From: Planctomycetes bacterium UBA7888
Lineage (GTDB): Bacteria > Planctomycetota > UBA1135
Direction of reading: 5' to 3'
Assembly: GCA_002500505.1 (NCBI GenBank)
Contig: DLRM01000065.1
Span: 22,921-37,832, forward strand
DNA length: 14,912 bases
Below the pieces are notes generated by a model. That model was not told the DNA's origin, searched no databases, and saw nothing but the letters and a program-made list of their open reading frames with translations. Positions 7,133 through 14,564 of the stretch are shown here, piece after piece. Position numbers and translations under genes: made by a program. Within the stretch, counting starts at the first letter, position 1. Every line of letters starts with the position of its first letter.

Positions 7133-8280
7133 GGAAGGTCGGTAATCTCAGATTTTTCTTCAAGAACTGGTGGGCGTGGTAGTTTTCTTAGTTTTCGAAT
7201 AATAGGGAGAGCTCTATGCCGGAGAAAGGAAAGTCCACGACTCTTTAAGCCTGGTCCGTAGACGACCAAATTTCCATGGTCTCGAATGGGCCCATGATAT
7301 CTTCCAATGACATTTGGGCTGGTAAGAGAGCCACGGGAAGCGTCAATCCGAGAAAAGCCTAATTCAAGCCCCTTGTCCACCATCAGATTCAGGATTAAGG
7401 AACCGCCTCGAATATTATTTGTTTCTGGTGTTTGAGCCATGTTGTAGGAAAGAAAACGGTCGCCATGGCGAAAGCCCCAATGGTAAATAATGAGGTTTCC
7501 ATCAAGCCGAATCGTTGCCAAGGCGATTCCTTTTTCAGGGGCAAGTATTTTCCAGACATCCAACATGAATTTTCGGAATCCCTCATTTCTGAAGATTCCT
7601 ACCCCCTGCTTCCCCTTCCAGCTTACCGACTCCACGGCTGAGCATTCTTGAATCAAGCTTTCAATATCCTGTGAGTTCACGGAAAAGAAATCAGTTTCCA
7701 CTTTTCCTCGTTCCATGAGGCGCTCCATGGATTGCCTGAGTTGGCGCCGATACTTGCTTGAGGTTTTTCCGCCACCGTGGAGGTCGAGTAGGGGAGCCTT
7801 TGAGGCTAAAACGGTGTGAAGCTCAAAGCCTCTCTTTCTCGAGATAGATTTAAAGGCATTAAGAGTGTGGCTTCCGTTCGGAACTTCATGGAGGCCGAGG
7901 GCGGTCCAGCTCTTTAGATCCCTTTGCATCCATTGGAGAATCAACTCAAGGGACCGTTCGCAATCTTTGGCAGTCGCAGCTGGAAGTTCCATGCGGTCAT
8001 AAAAAGGAACCCCGGCAAATTCCAGTTTTTGAACTTTCCAGCGGGCTCCAATTCGTCCTTTGCCAAGAATCAAGGGGAGTCCGCCAATCCATTCGCCGTT
8101 GCGCTCTACAACGACAAGCATGGTTTTACGGTTTTCTGCCCAGTGCTTTGCCCAACAGTTCAGCCAATCCGCTCGCAAAAAGAATGATGGGTTTCCTGCA
8201 CGCTCCAGAAGGGAGTTCCACTTCTCGGCATGTTCAGCAAAGACATTTAGGCCTTCGTGAACAATGACACGCTCACTCAT
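7111..8280 (-). CDS. BioF2/CelD-like (FemAB-related) GNAT acyltransferase
   Basis: A 389-residue cytoplasmic protein of the double-GNAT type found in polysaccharide clusters (BioF2-like/CelD, related to FemAB). It begins with the characteristic segment PSFFLRADWLNCWAKHW (31-47). A first half around VVVERNGEWIGGLPL follows, then the acyltransferase core at about 170-315, with the Arg-rich helix KYRRQLRQSMERL (176-188) and GIALATIRLDGNLIIYHWGF (251-270). Such proteins are thought to transfer acyl or aminoacyl groups to sugars or peptide-linked sugars; the substrate is not readable here. The ATG overlaps the stop of the upstream sulfatase-like gene as ATGA, suggesting translational coupling, and a purine-rich AGAGGA stands 6 nt before it. 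The last 35 residues are basic, then acidic, and probably disordered. Confidence 0.8.
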   Translation of the reverse strand: MSERVIVHEGLNVFAEHAEKWNSLLERAGNPSFFLRADWLNCWAKHWAENRKTMLVVVERNGEWIGGLPLILGKGRIGARWKVQKLEFAGVPFYDRMELPAATAKDCERSLELILQWMQRDLKSWTALGLHEVPNGSHTLNAFKSISRKRGFELHTVLASKAPLLDLHGGGKTSSKYRRQLRQSMERLMERGKVETDFFSVNSQDIESLIQECSAVESVSWKGKQGVGIFRNEGFRKFMLDVWKILAPEKGIALATIRLDGNLIIYHWGFRHGDRFLSYNMAQTPETNNIRGGSLILNLMVDKGLELGFSRIDASRGSLTSPNVIGRYHGPIRDHGNLVVYGPGLKSRGLSFLRHRALPIIRKLRKLPRPPVLEEKSEITDLPCTNESA

Positions 8281-10166
8281 TCCTCGTCCTCTTCTCCACC
8301 GTAGCCGAGGTTCTCAAGTTCAGCCTTCCGTTGGCCATCAAGCTGAACGCGCTCTGCTTGAGCGGGCTGGAAGCTCGCCGATTCAACTCGCCGTTGCTCG
8401 AGGAGTTCTCTTAATTCAGCAACTCGTTCGGGCCTGGACTCTGCAAGGTTATTGGTTTCACCTGGGTCGATGGACAAATCGAAGAGCATCCAAACTTCTT
8501 CTCCGCGATATTCAACCTGCACTAGCTTTTCCTTGCCCAAGGTTAAGCTCGTCAGAATATCACTTTTCATGTTTTGGGTAAATGCGCGGCCAAGGCCATC
8601 ATTTCCTGCCAAAACTGGAGAAAGGTCGGAGCCGTGTATGTTTTGTGGTAAGGGTGAGGAAGCCCAAGTTGCCAGAGTTGGGTAAAGGTCAATGAGCTCT
8701 ACGGACTGAGCGCGCACGCCGGGTTCAATTCCTGGGCCAGTGATTATGAGTGGTACCCGGGCAACTTCGCTAAATGTGCTATGCCCATGATTATATTGTT
8801 GATGTTCCCAAAATTCCTCGCCGTGATCCGAGGTGATCACCACAAAGGTGTTTTCCATTACGCCACGTTTCCTGAGAGTTTCGAGAAGCCTTCCAATTTC
8901 TCGATCGCAATATTGAATTTCAGCATCATAGAGTCGAATAACTTGTGCCTTAATGTCCTCGGGAAGGGCATCCTGGCTAGCGAAGGGGTAAGGGGCTACT
9001 TTGCTGACACTTCCAATGGCGCCGGCGACTTGGTTTTGGAGCTCAACAGAGATAGGCTCAATATCAGTTCCTTCAAGGAAATCAGAAGGCGGCTGATAAG
9101 GGAAATGAGGGTCAATGTATTGGATATAAAGAAACCAAGGTTTGTTCGAGTTTTTGTCGTCAAACCAAGCGACAACTTCATTATTTAATGCAGCCGCATG
9201 GTTTTCGAAATCGTTCATAGTCTTGATTTTGACTCCGAAGCCCTTGGCTAGAATATCTTTGGCGCGCTCCCAAGTGGTGAAACGAAGCATTGCGTTAGCG
9301 CGAACACTGCCAAGGTCAGATGGCCAAAAACTGTCGAATCCCTGCCCAAATCCAAAAAAGCTTTCGACATTTCGATTTGCGGAGAATCCAGCCGTTTGGT
9401 ATCCAGCAGAATGAATCGTCTCGGCTAAGGTGGTAAAGGATTCGGAAATTCGAGTGTCCAAAAAGTTGGTTTGATGACTTGCCGGGTAAAGGGATGTCAT
9501 AAGAGAGGCAACTGATGGGCGAGTCCAAGTCGCTTGTGCCCAAGCAGAATCAAACCGAATACCTTGGCTCGCAAGTTTGTCCATTTCTGGAGAAGTTTGG
9601 ATTGGGTACCCATAGCTGGACATGTGGTCGGCGCGAAGGGTGTCAACTAAAATGAACAAGATATTTGGGGCGCCATCTTTCGCCACAACCTCTTTGGCAA
9701 CCTCTTGGGGGCGTGGTGTTATAGGTGCAGAAGTTAGGGCAGTGCAAAGGTGTCCCGCCAATGCAGTCAAGAAAAGTGGCAGTATTGGGTGCGGCGCCTG
9801 GGCCATCGAGAAGCCTGCCATGGAGCAAGCCACGGTCCAAACGGCGGAAGCAATAAGAGGTTCCAGAGCAAAGAGGGGAATGCCTGCATAGAAATCTTGA
9901 TGAATCCAACTAAGGCCAGTGGCGAGGAACATTAGACCTCCGACGGCACCAGCGAAATGTGCCGGATGAGTCAACTTTGAGAGTAATGCGAGTAGGGCCC
10001 CAAGGAAACCGCCAACCAAAGAGTAATGAAGGGCGACCCCAACAGATTCCGAGATGGGGGAGGCAAAGGCGAGATCCGTAATGGTTGCGACAAGTGCGGA
10101 TTCAGCCGCACCTACGGACCAACCAGCGGCCGCCCCGTAAATACAACCGCGAAGGAGTTGCTTCAT
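8277..10166 (-). CDS. Membrane-anchored sulfatase-family protein inside the polysaccharide operon
   Basis: A 629-residue alkaline-phosphatase-superfamily enzyme. Five hydrophobic helices fill residues 8-146; helix 1 has GWSVGAAES, the counterpart of GWALGAFEA in the two plus-strand relatives. The sulfatase-fold domain starts at NILFILVDTLRADHMSSYG (Asp175). The nucleophile motif is T215-R-P-S-V, so both the formylglycine Cys/Ser and the Arg are missing. SDHGEEF (Asp447-His448) and the ending LFDLSIDPGETNNLAE (561-576) are typical of the family. An acidic tail, LGYGGEEDEE, closes the protein. It lies 11 nt after the GNAT gene and overlaps the next gene by 4 nt, so it is co-transcribed with export and decoration genes. 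I infer periplasmic removal or transfer of a charged group, perhaps phosphate-linked, on the exported glycan. A true sulfatase role is unlikely without the Cys/Ser. Confidence 0.87.
   Translation of the reverse strand: MKQLLRGCIYGAAAGWSVGAAESALVATITDLAFASPISESVGVALHYSLVGGFLGALLALLSKLTHPAHFAGAVGGLMFLATGLSWIHQDFYAGIPLFALEPLIASAVWTVACSMAGFSMAQAPHPILPLFLTALAGHLCTALTSAPITPRPQEVAKEVVAKDGAPNILFILVDTLRADHMSSYGYPIQTSPEMDKLASQGIRFDSAWAQATWTRPSVASLMTSLYPASHQTNFLDTRISESFTTLAETIHSAGYQTAGFSANRNVESFFGFGQGFDSFWPSDLGSVRANAMLRFTTWERAKDILAKGFGVKIKTMNDFENHAAALNNEVVAWFDDKNSNKPWFLYIQYIDPHFPYQPPSDFLEGTDIEPISVELQNQVAGAIGSVSKVAPYPFASQDALPEDIKAQVIRLYDAEIQYCDREIGRLLETLRKRGVMENTFVVITSDHGEEFWEHQQYNHGHSTFSEVARVPLIITGPGIEPGVRAQSVELIDLYPTLATWASSPLPQNIHGSDLSPVLAGNDGLGRAFTQNMKSDILTSLTLGKEKLVQVEYRGEEVWMLFDLSIDPGETNNLAESRPERVAELRELLEQRRVESASFQPAQAERVQLDGQRKAELENLGYGGEEDEE
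8287..8292 (-). promoter_or_regulatory. Ribosome binding site for the BioF2-like gene embedded in the upstream coding tail
   Basis: AGAGGA lies 6 nt before the ATG at 8280, within codons for the acidic C-terminal EEDEE of the sulfatase-like protein. It is the clearest Shine-Dalgarno-like element in the window and supports the ATGA-coupled start. The same bases encode Glu and Asp codons, so purine richness may be partly incidental. Confidence 0.45.
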
Positions 10167-10174
10167 GTGGGCAG

Positions 10175-10180
10175 ATTCTA
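10175..10180 (-). promoter_or_regulatory. TAGAAT box before the operon sulfatase-like gene
   Basis: TAGAAT stands 8 nt before the ATG at 10166; its first three bases are the TAG stop of the GNAT gene. It may be an internal -10 element giving a separate leaderless message for the sulfatase-like protein. Because the stop codon supplies half of the match, chance is a real alternative. Confidence 0.2.
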
Positions 10181-10822
10181 ACCTTCCTCGACCTTAACCG
10201 GCTTAGGCTTTGTGTTGAAATAAAGTCGGCCTAAGCGAAAGTGACGCTGGCGGGCGATATCGGCGAAGTGATAGCGCTTATGGAGGCGACGAGTGGGCAG
10301 ATTGTCTTCCTCCAGGAGGGTCATCACGGAATGGATGTTCATGCTGGGAAAAAGTTCTTCAAAGGAATGCTTGATTCCAAAGTTACTGACGCCACGATTT
10401 CGCCAGTCCTCTCGGCACCATCCTTCGAACCAGTAGGCTTGCCCTTCTCCAGGTCGGATCCAGGCCCTCATTTCCGGGTCTTGGTGTGGGCAAGTGCAAA
10501 ACCAATTATGGGCAACGACTTCTTCGTCAAACAAAGCTAAGTCGCAAAAGTAGCCGGGAGTTTCCAAGCGTTTGCGGTACCAGCTTCGCTTGTCAGGAAA
10601 GTTGGCACACATGATGTCAAGATCATTGAGAGATGCAAGCCTGAAGTAGATTCCCTCGCACCGATGGCGGGGCACATCTTTCATGGGAATGGAGACATCT
10701 CTAACCGCAACAATCATGTTTTTGTAGCGAAAAAACTTCCATTTAAGGGCCACTAGAATTCCACGAAAGCCCTCATTCTTTAGTTTCTGGAAGAAGCGAG
10801 CAAGGGGTTCTTTGCGATTCAT
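10178..10822 (-). CDS. GNAT-family acetyltransferase
   Basis: A 214-residue protein with a GNAT-like pattern. A basic leader (1-40) precedes the fold; ALFDEEVVAHNWF (96-108) resembles the central beta hairpin. YWFEGWCREDWRNRGVSNFGI (130-150) matches strand beta4 and the acetyl-CoA pyrophosphate loop (R-x-R-G-V/x). IHSVMTLLEEDNLPTRRLHKRYHF (163-186) fits the final beta5, Asn-containing helix and 'K-x-x-F' end of GNAT domains. It probably acylates a sugar or amino-sugar intermediate of the polysaccharide made by its operon; the acceptor is unknown. ATG overlaps the stop of the ligase gene as ATGA. A weak AAAGGG lies 6 nt upstream. The pyrophosphate loop is shorter than the classical Q/R-x-x-G-x-G/A, so confidence in the family is moderate. 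Confidence 0.65.
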   Translation of the reverse strand: MNRKEPLARFFQKLKNEGFRGILVALKWKFFRYKNMIVAVRDVSIPMKDVPRHRCEGIYFRLASLNDLDIMCANFPDKRSWYRKRLETPGYFCDLALFDEEVVAHNWFCTCPHQDPEMRAWIRPGEGQAYWFEGWCREDWRNRGVSNFGIKHSFEELFPSMNIHSVMTLLEEDNLPTRRLHKRYHFADIARQRHFRLGRLYFNTKPKPVKVEEG

Positions 10823-12354
10823 CGGGTACCCTTTAATTTTGCATACTCCTGATCATTAACACAATTCCAAACTATAAATATCATGGCAAAACTGAGCAGA
10901 ACTGTTGGGTCCGAAATGATTGTATGAATGTTGCCCATCGCTTTAAAAGCCCATCCAAAAAGGCCAATCATGGTTCCTAGCCCAACTAGGGCAATGAAAT
11001 CGTCTTCGATTTTCCAGCTATTCCAACCCTTTTTAAAGATACTACACCAAAGGCCAGTGTAGGCGATTCCACCAGGAATACCTGTTTCCGCGGTCCAAAG
11101 AAGGAAGCCATTGTGTACGCGGAAGTAGAGGGCGGTCACGTAGCGGCCATCGATGTTGGCGTTTCTCATGATGTTAGGGGTGTAAGACCCTATACCAGTT
11201 CCAAATAAAGGCATGTGGTAAATAATGTTTATCGCAGTCTTTATTTGCGGGATCCGCGCATGCGCTGATGAATCACCACCTTCACCGAAGAGTCGGTAGC
11301 GAACTTGAGCGAACAAGGCAAGTATGAGAATTACAATAAATGAAGAGCTCAGTATCGGGAGGACGACCGTAATCATCAATGGCCGACCAAACCTTCTTAA
11401 GGTCATAAACCAGGTGATAAAGAAGGTCATTCCGCACACCAACCATCCTGCACGGGAGAATGTGAGGATTAGGGTGGAGATGGCAACGATCCATGTTGAC
11501 CCATAGAAAACTCGCATTTTCCAACTTTCTCGCGGGTTTAAGGTCAGTGCAAGGATTAATGGATTTACGAGAACAAGCCATAATCCAAAAGCGTTAGGGT
11601 GCCCTAAAAGAGCTCCTGAGCGAATAAAGGCGCCGCCAGGCATAGTCATTTCTTTGACTCGCTGTTCGCCTAGAAAGTCCAGGCCGAGTTTACCTCCAGC
11701 CATACTTTGAAGGATGGCGACTGCCGACTCAAGCCAAACTTGAACGCAAATCCCTATGACAATTAATTTTAAAAAATCTTTTGTCCCAATTCGCTTGGCA
11801 AGGTAAACGAAAATTAACAAAAATCGCCCAAGCAAGAAGCAGCGGGCGAAGCTTCTGGTTGGGCAAACGGAGTGGACCGGGAAGCCTAGACTGGTAATGA
11901 AAAATGCAGCAACCCAGACCGAAGTCCTTCCTAGCTTAAATGAAGGCGTTCCGCGCCGAAGAGCCATATCAACTAAAAGGTCAAGGCCTAAGATGATTAG
12001 GTAGAGATCTTTATCCCAGAATTCGAAATTTGCTGCGCTTCCCGCAGGGTTTGGTTCGCCGACGATTTCAAAGATGCTAAAATTCAGAGTCATCGGCATC
12101 GTGAATGTGAGGATAAAGGTAAGGAATGCAACGAATTGGCGTTTGATGTAAATTATGCCAAGAAGTGCAACCCACAAAATAAGCGCAAAGAAGAGAACGG
12201 TTTGCCACTTTGATCCACCCCAATGGGATGCGGCAGCCAGGGTGGAAGTTACAAATGCACCTAAAATGACGAGAAGGGTATTACCGACGAATGGGACGGA
12301 TTTCCCGTAAGCAAGCCCGTCTGGGTCGTAGTCGTCGAAACGGGTTCCAAACAC
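10819..12354 (-). CDS. O-antigen ligase/polymerase family membrane protein (Wzy_C domain)
   Basis: A 511-residue polytopic inner-membrane protein with about ten or more hydrophobic helices. Landmarks of the Wzy/WaaL family are in order: GHPNAFGLWLVLVNP (251-265), LTFSRAGWLV (297-306, the S-R-x-G motif), a periplasmic loop, then MPLFGTGIGSY (381-391) and VHNGFLLWTAETGIPGG (413-429). Such proteins join lipid-linked repeat units (polymerase) or attach the chain to an acceptor (ligase). Next to Wzz- and Wza-like genes the polymerase role is the better inference, but the two cannot be separated by sequence. The start is a GTG 6 nt after the chain-length gene's stop; no upstream ATG exists in frame and the next Met is deep inside helix territory. 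No Shine-Dalgarno sequence, so translation may be coupled. It overlaps the GNAT gene by 4 nt. Confidence 0.85.
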   Translation of the reverse strand: MFGTRFDDYDPDGLAYGKSVPFVGNTLLVILGAFVTSTLAAASHWGGSKWQTVLFFALILWVALLGIIYIKRQFVAFLTFILTFTMPMTLNFSIFEIVGEPNPAGSAANFEFWDKDLYLIILGLDLLVDMALRRGTPSFKLGRTSVWVAAFFITSLGFPVHSVCPTRSFARCFLLGRFLLIFVYLAKRIGTKDFLKLIVIGICVQVWLESAVAILQSMAGGKLGLDFLGEQRVKEMTMPGGAFIRSGALLGHPNAFGLWLVLVNPLILALTLNPRESWKMRVFYGSTWIVAISTLILTFSRAGWLVCGMTFFITWFMTLRRFGRPLMITVVLPILSSSFIVILILALFAQVRYRLFGEGGDSSAHARIPQIKTAINIIYHMPLFGTGIGSYTPNIMRNANIDGRYVTALYFRVHNGFLLWTAETGIPGGIAYTGLWCSIFKKGWNSWKIEDDFIALVGLGTMIGLFGWAFKAMGNIHTIISDPTVLLSFAMIFIVWNCVNDQEYAKLKGTR

Positions 12355-12360
12355 GGCTAT

Positions 12361-14550
12361 TTAGATGAACCTGTACAGGAATCTAGGAATCGGATTGTGT
12401 CTCTGAGTAAGAACTGCGCCGAGAACGACCTTGCCGTAGCGGCGGAGTTGCTCGAGGCCGCGGCGCGCCACATCGAAGTGAACGCCAGTTCCGCTTACAA
12501 CGAAGAGAGAAACTTCGGCGAGCGATGCATAAGAGGCGCCACCACCTGCGAGTCCAGGGCCGGAGAGAACGAGTAAGTCATTTTCTTCAGCAGCGGCTTT
12601 AATCGCTTCTCGCTGAGCATCCATCGGAACGCCTGCAAGTTGCAAAATCTCGATGTTTTCAGCATTACCCAAAATGGAAGGAAAGCCATCTAGGGTTGCG
12701 AACACGACGCTTCGTCCGTCATTGGAAGCTTCTAGGCTGAGGGCAGCAGCAAGAGTTCCAGAGCCTTCTCCGCGAGTCGAAGCCGCAATGTGAATTGAGC
12801 GACGACCCTCATTGTCGAGAGCGGCCAAGGCCAGGCGCGCAGCATTAAGAACCACGGGAGGCGCACCATTCTTGAATGGGTTGCGGAAAGGGATCCGTTT
12901 GAATCTTGGGATGGAGGATAGGACGGAAACTCCAAGGACCTCTTCAACATCCTCAACCGTGGCAATTCGACTGTGCATGTAAGCGCGCATTAGGGCTACG
13001 GAAATTGCGCCAGGTATACCCAGAAGGATTCCAAGAAGTACCATCACGAATCGATTTGGAAAGGATGGCTTGTTCGGTACAGCTGGCCACTCAAGGACTT
13101 TTGCGCTAGTTATCTGCGCCTCGTTCATTGCAGACTTGATTGTCTCTTCTTCAACTTTTGCGAGGTACCTTTTAAAGGACGCTAAGTGAGAATCATGAGT
13201 CCGGACAAGATTCTCAAGAGTTGTTCGGTCAACTTCGACATTTCTAAGTTCGATGTCGAGAGAGTCGACCCGATTCTGAAGAACCGTCCTTTTTTGTTCG
13301 ATTTGCTCTTTAAGGGCTTCCTCAGTGTTCTTGATTTGTTTTTCTAACTTGGCTATTTCCGGATGATCTTTGTTTGCGTATATGGCGTCCTTTTCAATCA
13401 ATTCCAGCTTGAGATTCAATAATTTTTGTTGGTGAACGGCAATTTCTGGGCTTTCGAGGGCAAGCTGTTCGGAGCCATCTTTGAGGCCTTGCAAGGAGCG
13501 AAGAGCTTGTTCATTTTGAATGAGCTCCTGAGTCAAAATGCTCCGCTGTGAGTCAAGATCTCCTCCCTTGTGAGAGAGGTGGAATTTTGTGATTTCTTTT
13601 TGCACGTCGTCTAGCGCCTTTGAGTGCTTATCCGCCTCTTCTTGGAAAAACGTATTTGCGGAATTCACGTATGTCCGAATAGTGGTTTCTTTCCCATTCA
13701 CATCCTTCACAATCTTCTTGTCCCACTTTCCCAAAGAGTGCATATTTGAGTGATGCTCTATATATCCTTCCAGAACTAGCTCAAGAGTTCGCTTGGCCCA
13801 CTTTGGGCTCGGATGCTCGTAGGCGAGATTAATCACTCTTGTCGCGGGCTCAATCTCAGCTGTAAGTTTATTTCCCAGCTTCTGTATCAGCTGCTCGTGG
13901 CGGAAAAGGCGCTCTTTGTCCAAAAGCTGACTAACCTTTTCCTTTAGGTCCTCTATTTTTGTTTGGTTCTCTTTTAACCCATTCCCCTCTAAGTCGGCGA
14001 TAAGGATTTGAGCTTGAGGAAGAGGCATTTCTCGCTCAAGCAACCACTCCTTCCACCAATTTGAGTCGTATCGGAATTTCTCGTCAGAATAAACTTCATC
14101 ACCAAACTTTTCGGGAATTTTTCCATTTGTGTAAAGAGGTCCAGGAAGAAGGCGCCGGGAACGGCACCAGTTCTGAAAGTTTAAGTAGGATTTAGATATC
14201 CCATCTTTGGGGACGGGTCTCATTTCTTTCTCTAAGATATCTACTGCGTATTCGAGGGAGGGTCGACTCAACATAATCATGCTCTCGCTGATCACATCTT
14301 CGGGAGTTAGAGTCAGTCGAATAGATTCGGTCGATGCCAAGCTGCCCTCGGGGGCGTTTTCTCGACCAGCCTTTACAAACACATTTGCTTTCGCGGTGAA
14401 TGACTCTGGCAAGATGTAGGCCAAGGTCATCAAAAAAGAGAAGAAGCAAACGAAAAATATCAAGGCCGAGTAACGCCATTGGAAAAGGGCGCGAACTACT
14501 CTTCGAGCGGTGTCGGTCCTGCGGCCGGGGAGATTGGCGGGGGAGTTCAT
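12361..14550 (-). CDS. Wzz/GumC-like chain-length determinant fused to a degenerate BY-kinase-like domain
   Basis: A 729-residue polysaccharide co-polymerase. Helix 1 is at about 28-48. The periplasmic part (about 50-498) contains a Wzz-like N-terminal segment and long charged coiled coils (about 190-230, 300-350, 370-470). A Pro-rich VPNKPSFPNR (491-500) leads into helix 2 (about 501-522). The cytoplasmic tail begins DVEEVLGVSVLSSIPRF, as in Wzc-type tyrosine autokinases, but the kinase motifs are eroded: the P-loop reads TRGEGSGT (592-599) with no Lys, Walker A' reads VVFATLDG with Thr for its first Asp, and Walker B reads LLVLSGPG with Ser for Asp. The C-terminus has one Tyr, not a Tyr cluster. 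It should set chain length and contact the Wza-like exporter, but probably neither binds ATP normally nor autophosphorylates. It lies 14 nt after the exporter gene. Confidence 0.85.
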   Translation of the reverse strand: MNSPANLPGRRTDTARRVVRALFQWRYSALIFFVCFFSFLMTLAYILPESFTAKANVFVKAGRENAPEGSLASTESIRLTLTPEDVISESMIMLSRPSLEYAVDILEKEMRPVPKDGISKSYLNFQNWCRSRRLLPGPLYTNGKIPEKFGDEVYSDEKFRYDSNWWKEWLLEREMPLPQAQILIADLEGNGLKENQTKIEDLKEKVSQLLDKERLFRHEQLIQKLGNKLTAEIEPATRVINLAYEHPSPKWAKRTLELVLEGYIEHHSNMHSLGKWDKKIVKDVNGKETTIRTYVNSANTFFQEEADKHSKALDDVQKEITKFHLSHKGGDLDSQRSILTQELIQNEQALRSLQGLKDGSEQLALESPEIAVHQQKLLNLKLELIEKDAIYANKDHPEIAKLEKQIKNTEEALKEQIEQKRTVLQNRVDSLDIELRNVEVDRTTLENLVRTHDSHLASFKRYLAKVEEETIKSAMNEAQITSAKVLEWPAVPNKPSFPNRFVMVLLGILLGIPGAISVALMRAYMHSRIATVEDVEEVLGVSVLSSIPRFKRIPFRNPFKNGAPPVVLNAARLALAALDNEGRRSIHIAASTRGEGSGTLAAALSLEASNDGRSVVFATLDGFPSILGNAENIEILQLAGVPMDAQREAIKAAAEENDLLVLSGPGLAGGGASYASLAEVSLFVVSGTGVHFDVARRGLEQLRRYGKVVLGAVLTQRHNPIPRFLYRFI

Positions 14551-14564
14551 TTTGATGGACTGGT

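Noticed and set aside
12370..12379. Perfect 10-bp palindrome CCTGTACAGG as an operator
   Set aside because: It lies within the last codons of the chain-length gene, occurs once, and has no promoter next to it; chance is sufficient.
12361..12700. Active tyrosine autokinase (Wzc) call for the C-terminal domain
   Set aside because: The P-loop Lys, the first Walker A' Asp, the Walker B Asp and the Tyr cluster are all missing.
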